Assembly (NCBI RefSeq): GCF_018812025.1
Contig: NC_063057.1
Coordinates: forward strand, 17,133,638-17,197,637
DNA from: Megalobrama amblycephala
Taxonomy: Eukaryota > Chordata > Actinopteri > Cypriniformes > Xenocyprididae
Direction of reading: 5' to 3'
Length of the DNA: 64,000 nucleotides
A model generated the notes under the pieces. The model did no database searches. It was not told the DNA's origin and saw only the letters and a program-made list of their open reading frames with translations. Shown here piece after piece: positions 24,185-35,900 of this stretch. Within the stretch, counting starts at the first letter, position 1, and every line of letters starts with the position of its first letter. A program made the position numbers and the translations under genes.

Positions 24185-25291
24185 GGCCCCGTTTACACTA
24201 ATGCGTTTTCATTTTAAAACGCACAAGTTTTGCTACGGTTACCCCGGTTAACGTTACCTCGAAAACGGAGACCTTTGAAAAGATGGCGTGGCGGTCCACG
24301 TTCTCTCTGCGTATCCTTGACGACCGTGTAAACAATAGTGATGGCCGATTTCGAAACACTGCTTCATGAAGCTCCGAAGCTTCATGAATCTTTTTGTTTC
24401 GAATCAGTGATTCGGAGCGTGTATCAAACTGCCAAAGTCACGTGATTTTAGTAAACGAGGCTTCATTACGTCATCACTGTTTCGAAACAGTTCGAAATTT
24501 CAGTGGTTCACCGATAGAGGGCGATGATAAAGTGAGCCCATGAATCATGCAGATTTACTGAGAACTATTGAACAAGTGTCAAGGGCTTTACCCTATGGTT
24601 TTACCTGATCTCCGATCAGTTTTATACAGTGGTAGATGTTTTAATTATACATTAGAATAATTAAAATGAATAATGGTAGTTATTAATCTCTTATTGGCCT
24701 GTTTAGCTTGAGCCATGGAACAGATAAACAAGCCTTTAAAATTGATAAAAGAACACATATTATACAGACACTCTATATTTAATCTTATTAGATGATTAGT
24801 TAATTCCATTTAATTGATTTTACTTTAAATAAAACTTTTGAAATACATTTGTTAAAGTGTATTTTTAATGCATGTTTGGCCTGAGTTTTGTTGCATTTGC
24901 ACTGCTCTGACCACTAGGGGTCACCGTGGAGACGGGTGTCAGATTGTTTCGAAGCCTCGAATCATTACGGCACATTTGATTCAGCTGCTTCAGTGTTTCA
25001 TGAAGCCTCGATCTGCCCATCACTAGTAAACAATAACATGGAGAATGAACGGCAATCTTTGCTGGCTTTGTTGTCATTTTTAGCAGCCAACTCCGCATTT
25101 TATAATAGCTACTGTAGCTGCCTACATGCACAAGATGCAACTGTTTACACTTGTACGCGCATGCCCGGTGTGCGTGAACGGTCACGTGACATGTGTTTTA
25201 CGGAGATCGTTTCTGAAACGCCAGTGTAGATGAGGATCGTTTAAAACGCCATTTTAAAAGAAAAACGCACTAGACTAGTGTAAACGGGGCC
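24185..25291. mobile_element. PIF/Harbinger-like non-autonomous element carrying a nested hAT-like element
   Basis: Inverted ends GGCCCCGTTTACACTA (24185) and TAGTGTAAACGGGGCC (ending 25291) are exact, and the three bases TTA flank both sides (24182-24184 and 25292-25294). A 3 bp TWA duplication is the usual mark of PIF/Harbinger elements, so the class is inferred from it. No transposase is encoded. A 690 bp element at 24336-25025 is inserted inside. Confidence 0.7.
24336..25025. mobile_element. hAT-like element with 8 bp duplication, nested
   Basis: The ends are TAGTGATGGCCGA (24336) and, inverted, TAGTGATGGGCAG (ending 25025). The eight bases GTAAACAA occur directly before (24328-24335) and after (25026-25033) the insert; an 8 bp duplication is typical of hAT elements. 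The interior begins and ends with inverted GCTTCATGAAGC-like motifs. Non-coding. Confidence 0.8.
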
Positions 25292-25295
25292 TTAA

Positions 25296-26071
25296 AGGGT
25301 TAGTTCACCCAAAAATGAAAATAATGTCATTTATTACTCACCCTCATGCCGTTCCATACCCGTAAGACCTTCATTAATCTTCGGAACACAAATTAAGATA
25401 TTTTTGTTGAAATCCAATGGCTCAGTGAGGCCTGCATAGCCAGCAATGACACTTCCTCTCTCAAGATTCATTAATGTACTAAAAACATATTTAAATCAGT
25501 TCATGTGAGTACAGTGGTTCAATATTAATATTATAAAGCAACGAGAATATTTTTGGTGTGCCAAAAAAAACAAAATAACGACTTATTTAGTGATGGCCGA
25601 TTTCAAAACACTGCTTCATGAAGCTTCGGAGCGTTATGAATCAGCGTGTCGAATCATGATTCGGATTGCATGTCAAACTGCTGAAATCACGTGACTTTGG
25701 CGCTCCGAAACGCTGATTTGACACGCTGATTCATAATGTTCCGAAGCTTCCTGAAGCAGTGTTTTGAAATCGGTTATCACTATATAAGTCTTTTTTTTTT
25801 TTTTGGCGCACCAAAAATATTCTCGTCGCTTTATAATATTAATATTGAACCACTGTACTCAAATGAACTGATTTAAATATGTTTTTAGTACATTAATGAA
25901 TCTTGAGAGAGGAAATATCATTGCTGGCTATGCAGGCCTCACTGAGCTATCGGATTTCAACAAAAATATCTTAATTTGTGTTCCGAAGATTAACGAAGGT
26001 CTTACGGGTGTGGAACGACATGAGGGTAAATCATAAATGACAGAATTTTCATTTTTGGGTGAACTAACCCT
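25296..26071. mobile_element. TTAA-flanked fold-back element with about 300 bp arms
   Basis: The ends AGGGTTAGTTCACCC and GGGTGAACTAACCCT are exact inverted repeats and TTAA flanks both sides (25292-25295, 26072-26075). The two arms stay alignable inward for about 300 bp with few differences (GAGGCCTGCATAGCCAGCAA in both). The centre holds two inverted copies of the GATTTCAAAACACTGCTTC end seen in the neighbouring hAT-like element. TTAA target sites are known for piggyBac-type transposition; the class is inferred. Confidence 0.8.
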
Positions 26072-26312
26072 TTAACAATTTCTTTAAAACAATGACATTT
26101 CAGCCAACTTCAGACATCCTTTTTTTTTTTCTAGAGTTTAAAAACAAATAAAACATATTTATGTCCTTTTTAATGAGCTGTTTTTTATGTATATCTTTCC
26201 TTTGGAGCCTTGTCCATAGGTTTAAACATGTAAGGATTTGGATTTTTTTTTAATGAAAGCAACTTGTTCAAATAGTTTAAAATCAAATGAGTCATTCACA
26301 AAGCTCGAAGAA

Positions 26313-26990
26313 TCAGGCATGCGATTCATCCGAATCCTCCGTTTGCAGTCCGATGGTCTTTATGTTGTCTATTGTAAACTGGTTTCGCCCATGTTTGTAA
26401 TAGTGCCTTAAATCATTTGGCTCATCGTCTTCATCATCGCTGCTGTAAATAACAGAAGCCATGTTTTTGTATGGATCATTGTCATCTTCATCATCCTCAT
26501 TAGTATGGCCATGAGTGATGATATATTCCTCTCTTGGACCTACAGAAGGATTTTCCCAACAAATATCCCCCTTTTCTGCAGGATTCTCCACTTCTGTAGC
26601 AATAGTAAAAGTTTCCTGTTGTACAACAGGAATCAGAATGTCCGCTCTGGTCTCTATTTGATTACATACAACTGCAATTTGTCCTTCTTCATTTTTAGTC
26701 AAACTGTCCTTTGTCATTCCTTCTTCGTCTTTAAAAGAGACTGATTTTGCAAATCCTTTCCCATTGGTCAGAGCTGAAGATGAGATGTTTACAGATGTTT
26801 CTTCTGGAAGCACCAGGATTGGCAGCATGTCTTGGGGTGGCGCAGATCTCTTAGTCTCAAATGTCCTGGTCGGCGGAGGGAGCATGTCATCTTTTTTGGT
26901 GTACAAACCATTGGTGTATTCATGGTCAATGAACGCCTCGTTGTGGAAGGAGACGTCCTCTAAGAGTGATATGGAACGTCCTGAATTGAC
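26313..26990 (-). CDS. cdhr5: Cytoplasmic-tail exon and stop of the cdhr5-like gene (exon 14)
   Basis: The acceptor CAACAG precedes 26990 and the exon runs 225 codons to the TGA at 26313-26315. Early in the tail HNEAFIDHEYTNG parallels the DNQAFLPDHKANW segment of human CDHR5. FAKSVSFKDEEG could be a phosphorylation-prone site. Acidic runs (EDDEDDND, SSDDEDDE) dominate the C-terminal half. The terminal residues SHA are not a canonical PDZ ligand. The 3' UTR probably continues toward 26076, where a TTAA element begins; no clear poly(A) signal was fixed. Confidence 0.85.
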   Translation of the reverse strand, partial: VNSGRSISLLEDVSFHNEAFIDHEYTNGLYTKKDDMLPPPTRTFETKRSAPPQDMLPILVLPEETSVNISSSALTNGKGFAKSVSFKDEEGMTKDSLTKNEEGQIAVVCNQIETRADILIPVVQQETFTIATEVENPAEKGDICWENPSVGPREEYIITHGHTNEDDEDDNDPYKNMASVIYSSDDEDDEPNDLRHYYKHGRNQFTIDNIKTIGLQTEDSDESHA

Positions 26991-29900
26991 CTGTTGACCA
27001 CGGAGAAAGGGCATTTAGGGTCTCCTTGAACAACCTTGACATATTCACAGGTCAAATCCACTGCTGAAGTCCAGCGCTGATTATAGAGCAGTTACGTGTG
27101 CCGCTGATTCTTGAGACATGGGACAACATTTTTTGTATACATGGCAATTATTTTGGATGAATCTTTTGATGCAACTTCCTGCTGCTTCTATTCTCACAAA
27201 ATGTGTGCTGTATTTTTTTAGCTGTAATGCAGAATGTCAGATTGATAATGAAATAATGTAAACTGTAATGTGAAATATTTATTATAGATATTTGCAAATA
27301 TCTAAGCTACGATTAAAACTACATTAAATACAGGATAATATCAGACAGATTTTCAGTTCATCTATTGAACTGTCGCTACCATCATGACAAAATAACCATG
27401 TTGTAATTAAAGGATTAGTTCACTTTCAAATAAAATTTTCCTGATAATTTACTCACCCCCATGTCATCCAATATGTCCATGCCCTTCTTTCTTCAGTTGA
27501 AAAGAAATTAAGGTTTTTGATGAAAACATTCCAGGATTATTCTTCAAAAATTCTACTTAGGGAAAAGCATACACTCTTAGCCCGGATTTTATATTTACTT
27601 AAACTATATAATTACAATATACTTAAAATATTTAAGTTTGATTGCATTACTTATAAAATATAAGTATATTCTACTAAATTGTGGATGTAATTTGAATGTG
27701 TTAATAAATTTAAGTTAAATGCACTTAAATTATTAAGTTTTTCTCCTGACCACGCCTCTTACACATTGGTTTACGGCAGGTAATGACGCCATTTTGTCGT
27801 GGTGTGTGTGAATTCAAGGAGCTGTTGATGAGAAGTTGGAACATTTGTTTTCGCAAGTTCTGCAGACATTTTTTTCCAAACATTTGCCTTTTTATCGTTT
27901 CCCCCCCTGAGAGACTGTTTGTGAGCAGTGAAAATCGTTTGGTAAAGTTTAAACGACGGAAATGTTTTCTCCGGTTAGCTAGTGTTCTCTCTCGCGTGCG
28001 GTGGATCACCGTGCATGAACCCCTGATCGGCGAGTTCAACGCGTGTTATTTCGTCGTTTGTTTCTTTTTCACACGAGGAGCTGTTGTTGGGCGTGTAAAC
28101 TTAGTTTGAACCTCTGGCTGTCGGCGAACACCGCGCCCGCGCCCGCGCCCGCACCCGCACTCCCAGCAGAGGAGGGAGGATGAAGCGCGAAAATGGTGAG
28201 TGCAATAATTTAACGACCGTGTTTTATTTCGACACGGTTATTGATTGAAAGATTAAGTTAAAGTTAATTAACGAGTTGAAAACAAAAACAGATGGATATA
28301 CTGTTTTATCTAGGTTCATAGCTTTCTTAACATCTTGTTTTGTGTTGCAGGTCAAGAAGAGATGCTTTGGATTAGAAGTGTAAGTATTGCCCTTATAACT
28401 GTGAAAAAGCTCAGCTATTTAAACATTATAGGCTCAAACAATGAAGTTATACAAGAACAGAACAATTTCCTTGTTTACATCTGGAACATATACATGTACA
28501 TTTATATCACACGTTATGCACAATATGTACACTTATACAGCCTTCACCAAAAACTCCATATCAGCTGTGTGTCATGTGGGTTTACTGAGACCTGTTCTTT
28601 GGCTGATTATTTTATTAATCTGCATACTGCACAGTGCACAATTACATGTAAACCATAAAATCAGGTGCCATAATCAAGACTTTAACTTCAATGTTTGCTC
28701 CTCACAGAAAAGTTGTCAACGACGAGCCTGACATCAGCCTGATGGTACTTCAATGGCCAGCTCTTTCTACAGTAAACCAGGTATGTATTGATGCATGGAG
28801 TATTTGACAATACCATTATCTGATGCATTATTATATGATAATGTCTTTGTCGATCTTTGTCTTCCTCTACTAGGTTGCAGCTGACAAGGACTCATACAGG
28901 CAAACTTCAGTGAGAATCGTCTGTGTTGATCTATAAAGTGCTCAGCTAAACCCATCATGAGTGAAGATCGTCTTGGAAGGATGGAATACTGCCACTATTG
29001 TGAACTCAGGAGTGTAAACAAACCATATAGTTTTGATGCAGTTTGTTGTGATTCTGAGATAGACTATTTATGTGCTTAACAATAAGCTGATTTGTTAAAA
29101 TTATTTTTTTCATGTTTTATAAGGAAATGTTTTCAGGACATAAAATGTTGTTGTATTTGGAATTGAATTAAAATAAAACATAAAATTGAATTAATGTACC
29201 TTTTATTTGCTTTTTTTCTTAATTTTGTAGTAAAATAGAAGTTGCTATAAATTAACTTGCTTAGTACATTGAACTTAACTATACTATGTGTAATAACTAC
29301 AAAGTAATTAATATTACAAAACATTTTAAGTTAAATGAACTTGAATTTTTAAGTTCACATTACTTAATCATTACTTAATTTTTTTAGGGCAACCAGTTTC
29401 CTCAAATTTTTTAAGTAAATTCAACTTATCCGGGCTAACAGTGTATACATTTACATTTTTTTCGAAAATGACCAATCATTTCGCTAGATAAGACCCTTAT
29501 TCCTCGTCTTGTATCGTTTAAAGCCCTTTGAAGCTGCACTGAAACTGTAATCTTGACTTTCAACCGTTTGGAGGCCATTGAAGTCCACTATAAGGAGAAT
29601 AATCCTGGAATGTTTTCATCAAAAACCTTCATTTCTTTTTGATTGAAGAAAGAAAGACATGAAAATCTTGGATGACAAGGGGGTGAGTAAATTATCAGGA
29701 AATTTTAATCAGAAAGTGAACTAATCCTTTAATATAAACGTATTTTATTAATTTTGATCAAGTAAATTGTAAATGAAGATGAAATGCTATACAGATCATT
29801 TTAGTGATCTTCAATATCAACTGAAATGTGGGGCATTTTTTGTCTCATCTCTCAAGAATCAGAATCAGTCTAAATCAACACAACATAATTAACAATTACT

Positions 29901-32900
29901 ACAACATTTTCAACAGTGTTTATTAAAAATACACATACACAAATACAAAACGCCTATCTACATAATATCACACCAAATAAGACACAGTGAAATATACCAA
30001 ACCATCAGACACAGGGGGCTGTGCTTCGTATACTGACCAGCTTAAATGGTACATCATATTTATGAGGAACTGTAACACTGACAATCCCATTTAAACCAGA
30101 CTATCAGGAGTATACGGCTTTCAGTTTCACAGAAAACACATCTCACCTTCACAAGGGACAGTGACACTGCAGAACACGTCTAGCTACTTAATGTCAGGTA
30201 CTTACCTGCTGAAACCATCTTAAGCTCTACAAGAGGAATTAAAGAGGAATGTGAGGGGAAGACGACAAGCTTTTTCTTAATGTTTGACTGTGAATGATGC
30301 TTTATATAATTTCTGAAGTGTTTCAAGTGTTTTTTGTTCATAATACTGTAGTCTTCCTCCAATTAAAACCCAATATATTCTTTTACTGTTAGCTAATAAT
30401 GTTATATTTTGAAATTGAGTTGATTTAATGAGGCATTTCCTTGTTTAGAGCAAAGGTCTACAACCTAAACATCCGAGCATAAACACTAACTAATAAATTA
30501 TTTGTTATTAAAGTGTCTACGTTCACAAACTAATTTCACAAACCTCACTGTTTATTTTAAAAGAAAAGCAAATATACTGTTTGTGGGATTTTAGCTGACT
30601 ACACAATGAATCTCTTATTTAAACAATGTCTACATTTTGTTTGTTATAATGAGAGCATTCACGAGTGGTGAGTGGATTTTAACTTAAACACCTCTGATTT
30701 GCCATTGCATTAAAAAAAAAAAAAAATCAACAGATATGTTTGTGATTGGCCACATTGCTCAATGCTGCACAAACACAGTGTAAATAGAAACCTTTGACGA
30801 TCTCCAAAAAATACTGGTTTGAAACAAAAAAAAAAATCTGAAAATGAACAAAAACGTTTACGTTTGCTTCAGGTGAATACATTTTTTTTATTTCATTTAT
30901 TTTGTTGGGTTGAGTTGGGGCTAGTGCTAGAAATTCGCATAAAACACAACAGAAAAACATTTACCGAATAATTCCTTGATTTGCATCAAAAATCAGGTGA
31001 CTGCCTTAGTGAGTCACGTGACTAAATAATTTTTTCATCTTTGAACAGCTCACATATGAAAAATGCTTTTGTTCACAAACATAAGGCATCTGTTGTTTTG
31101 TTTGCATGCAAAACCACAATTTATTTATTAAAGGTCCCGTTCTTCGTGATCCCATGTTTCAAACTTTAGTTAGTGTGTAATGTTGTTGTTAGAGTATAAA
31201 TAAAATCTGTAAAATGTTAAAGCTCAAAGTTCAATGCCAAGCGAGATATTTTATTTAACAGAAGTCGCCTACATCGAACGGCCAGTTTGGACTACATCCC
31301 TCTGCTTCCTTATTTAATGATGTCACTAAAACAGTTTTTTGACTAACCTCCGCCCACAGGAATACACAAGAGTTGCGTTTGTAGAGTGTGTTTGTCGCCA
31401 TGTCGTCAAAACGCTGTTATTTTCATCCCGCAGTCCAATCACCGGGTCTGATTCCGGCTCAAATTGATAGGGTAAAATTAAAGACATGTTTACAATAACA
31501 CTGAGCGCATGCATCTCCACGTTATGGTAAGAGGCGTGACCTTTCCGGGCAAGATGCGCTAAACTGCTGTCGAATCACACCACAGGAACTGCTGGCACAA
31601 TCAGAACTCGTTACGTATTTCTGAAGGAGGGACTTCATAGAACAAGGAAGTCATCAGCCCGTTTTTATGACAGTGGAAACAGCGGTATACAGATAAGTAA
31701 ATTATGTGAAAAATACTGTGTTTTTTTACACGTGAAACATGAACACATGTTATATTGCACACTATAAACACAATCAAAGCTTCAAAAAACCATGAAAAAC
31801 GGGACCTTTAAACAAAACAGCCACAAGATCTTCTCCTACTTTCCTAACATTTCATATTTTGAACCAAATTCTCCATAAACTACTATTTTGTGAACACATT
31901 GGGTTTCACCTTTTCCCCATTAAAGCAGAAAGGAGCTGTACTTGTATGCCTATTGCCAAGATACTGCAGAAAATTGCTATAATGGTGTAGCAAAGATGGC
32001 CGCCAAGTGGACTGACGTGCTTCAAAGGGGCTAAAGTATGTATGGGATGTAAATAAATGGTATTACTCAATATCTTTGATATATTCGCTCTTACCACATT
32101 TGGATGCTTCCCTAGGGCTACCGCGCCCCTGTCTGCTGGATCCCGTCTTTCTCTTCGTCTCTTGGCCAGCCAGAGGCAAATAAACAGTACTGTCACAGCC
32201 ACTATAAGAACAAGGGCAGCAATGCCACCGGCCATCCCTGCGTCCATATCTCCAAACAGCCGTTCTTCTCCAAATGGACTTCTAGGAACTGTCAGAGAGT
32301 TTAGAGTGGAAAAAAAATCTATGATTACTCACAAAGCCTTGTTCTTCTGTGTAAGACAGTTCTGTGTCTTACACCTCTAAGTCATTTATCATTTAGTTTG
32401 GCTTTGAACGACTGCCAAAAGTAGGGCAGTAATCTAATCAATCTAATTTAACACCTTAGTCATGCCTCTTAAAAATCAACCAGGAATAATCAAATTAACC
32501 AGATGAACATTCTATGTGAATTATCATTTTATAGGGTTTAACCCTCTGTGTATGGTGTAGCCATTGTGGCAAAATATTATTTTCCTTCACACTTTAAAGA
32601 CACATGCTGAAGAATTGCACCTCAACACTATTAAACACATTTCTTCTACATCTGGATTTTTTTCTGTAACTGCAGTTATTAAAAGGTGCCCTAGAATTAA
32701 AAATTGAATTTATCTTGGCATAGTTAAATAACAAGAGTTCAGTACATGGAAATGACATACAGTGAGTATCAAACTCCATTGTTTCCTCCTTCTTATATAA
32801 ATCTCATTTGTTTAAAAGACCTCCGAAGAACAGGCGAATCTCAACATAACACCGACTGTTACGTAACAGTCGGGGTTTACGCCCCAATATTTGCATATAG

Positions 32901-35900
32901 CTCATGTTCAAAGCATTACACAAGGGCAGCCAGTATTATCGTCTGGAGCTGCATAGCTGAATCATCAGACTAGGTAAGCAAGCAAGGACAATAGCGAAAA
33001 ATGGCAGATGGAGCAATAATAACTGACATGATATTTTTAGTGATATTTGTAAACTGTCTTTCTAAACGTTTGGTTAGCATGTTGCTAATGTACTGTTAAA
33101 TGTGGTCAAAGTTACCATCGTTTCTTACTGTATTCACGGAGACAAGAGAGCAGTCGCTATTTTCATTTTTAAACACTTGCAGTCTGTATAATTCATAAAC
33201 ACAATTCTTTATAAATCTCTCCAACAGTGTAGCATTAGCCGTTAGCCACGGATCACAGCCTCAAATTCATTCAGAATCAAATGTAAACATCCAAATAAAT
33301 ACCATACTTACGCGATTAGACATGCTGCATGACGAACACTTTGTAAAGATCCATTCTGAGGGTTATATTAGCTGTGTGAACTTTGTTTATGCTGTTCAAG
33401 GCAAGCGCGAGCTCCGTGGGCGAGAGCGTGAACATTTAAAGGGGCCGCAGCCTGAATCGGTGCATAGTTAATGATGCCCCAAAATAGGCAGTTAAAAAAA
33501 TTAATAAAAAAAAAATCTATGGGGTATTTTGAGCTGAAACTTCACAGACACATTCAGGGGACACATTAGACTTATATTACATCTTGTAAAAAAATGTTCG
33601 ATGGCACCTTTAAATGAAAATGTTCATTTCCAAAATTCTGTTTGTGAATAACATTTTCTGAAAAATGAACGCAAATGGCCAAGAAGAAGAGTGCATAAAT
33701 GACTCAATGACTGATTCATGCAATTTCAGTTCATAAGAGTTGTATCAATAAAGTATCGCTATTTATAAACATAAATTGAATTGTTTTTTTTATTTTTATT
33801 TTATTTATTTTTTTAAGTACAGAGTTTCCAATTAATTACATTTTATTTTATTTTATAACCTCTTTTTTATTTTTTTAAATAAAGTTTTTAAAAAAATTTA
33901 GCGGGAAAAAATATTTCCTTGTTAAAAAATAATTTAGACAGATAGTTAACTGTGATTAGAGAACATGGATTTTACAGAAATTAAATAAAAAATTACCCTT
34001 AAGAGAATTTACCTGGAATTCCTTTCTGTAGAACTTCAATGTCCACTGAAGCGTGTGCAGCTTCACCTGACTCTTCATCTGTTGCAATCACCTGTGAGAA
34101 AACAAAAATCATCATCACATCATCAGTGATGTCATGACAAATGTAATCCTGTCAGGGTCCATGTGTTACTGCTGTTTTGCACACACTCATAGCTATTTCA
34201 ATACAAACTCTTGCTGCTTTGTATGTGGTTAAGGCACAAGTAGGTCACGACTGTCACCTCTAGGATATGTCGGTCGAACGCTCTGAGCTGGTCCGTCTTT
34301 GCAATCACAATGCCATCCTGGGTAATGTGATACAGTTTACTGCTACCCGTCAAGGGTTGCATTGTGTAACGGATTTTTGGGTTTATTCCCTGCAAGACAG
34401 TGGGGGAAAAAAGAGAGAAAATGCTCAAAATGAAGGTTTGCAGACAATTTTTGTTAAGTGTTTCCTATAAAGGAAATGTTTTCACTTTACATCTTTGAAG
34501 TCCCTGTCGAAGGCCTGGACCACCAGGACTTGGTTCCCATAAGTAGTGACCAGAGTAGCAGGGCTGGAGCTCTCAATGAGGAACCCTTTGTAGACGGTCT
34601 TGTTGAAGAATGGAGGAAACAGGTTCTCCGACACCACATGCACCAGTGCTGTTGCCACCGAATATTTCTTTGGGTCGTTCACCTGCGCAGCCTGTTGGAG
34701 TTTGCAAAGGGTAAATATGATGAGACCATTGATGTCATCATTGTGTCACATAACCCACACATTTATGTTGAATGCTATTTTCTTTTTATTGTATTTCTTC
34801 ATGTGAAGCACTTCCATACTGTGTCCTTGTTACCCTATACAGCAGAACAGCGTGTTAAATCAGCCATCACTTTGTTGTTCATAAACATAGACATTATCCT
34901 GTCTTACCATTATGCGAAGCCTGAATGAAGGGGTGAGGAGTCTGTTTTCCACACGTTGTCTGAGAGAGATCTCTCCTGTTTTCGAGTCAATTGTAAATCT
35001 GCCACTATCATCACCTATAAAGTCATTTTGAGTAAAAAGATATAATGTAGACTTAAAGAGTTAAACAGTCTATAAATCAATGCAACTTACAGTAAACTCA
35101 CCTGACAGAATACTGTAGACCAGAGGGGTCAGTATGTCTTTATCTCCATCTTCAGCATGAATGGGACCCGGAGAAAAATAAAGCACAGCATCCTAGATTA
35201 TAAAGAAAAATAAAAATAGGCTTTCTAATGCAAGAATCACTATTTCTTTGTTCATACTTACTGTAGGGATCTGAAAAACCTCAAACCCCACATAATTAAG
35301 CTAAGCGTATAGTCATCTTTCATACCTCAAATTAACAATCAGACATACAATTTTAAATCATACAGGTAAAGACATCCCATAAACTTACATTGTAGGAGGG
35401 ACTGAGCCATAGCAAACTCTTCTGACCCAGTAAGCAACCATATAGCAACATGCTACAAACATTTTTATGACCTTATCTGGAAGACCTTGGTAAAAGCCCA
35501 CAAGCTTCATAGCACCGCTACTTTCTTTACAAAATGTAAAACATTTTTATCATCATTTTATCAAACTTAACCGTCATTTAATTTGCTGGCAGTTAATGTG
35601 GTAAATCTGGTTATGTTTAAAATTTAATTCATTTATTTATTTAAAATTGTCAGAATCAGCCTTCCATATACACTACCATTCAAAATTTTGGGGTTGGCTA
35701 TATCTTTTAATATTTTTGAAAGAAGTCTCTTATGCTTAAGGCTACATTTACTTGGTTTTCTATTTGAATACATTTTAAAATGTAATGTATTCACATGATG
35801 GAAAAGCTGTTATTTGAAATAGAATTTTTCTGTAACATTATAACAATATTTACTGTCACTTTTGATCAATTAATCCATCCTTGCTGAATAAAAGTATAAA

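Larger units (their letters stand above)
27572..29443 (+). mobile_element. CACTA/EnSpm-like non-autonomous element containing a spliced mini-gene
   Basis: The left end reads CACTCTTAGCCCGGAT and the right end, inverted, CACTGTTAGCCCGGAT; only a TA duplication is visible in the flanks. About 150 bp inside each end many TTAAGT/ACTTAA motifs occur, like the subterminal repeats of CACTA elements. No transposase is seen. The interior instead holds a CpG-rich block (about 27940-28200) and four consensus-bounded exons. The class is inferred from the CACT ends and subterminal repeats. Confidence 0.65.
27411..29728. mobile_element. TTAA-flanked element carrying a nested CACTA-like element
   Basis: The ends AGGATTAGTTCACTTTC (27411) and GAAAGTGAACTAATCCT (ending 29728) are exact inverted repeats flanked by TTAA (27407-27410 and 29729-29732). 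The inverted match extends inward through CTGATAATTTACTCACCCCC and beyond. The element lies in the last intron of the cdhr5-like gene and is split by the 1.87 kb insert at 27572-29443, which accounts for most of its length. Confidence 0.8.
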
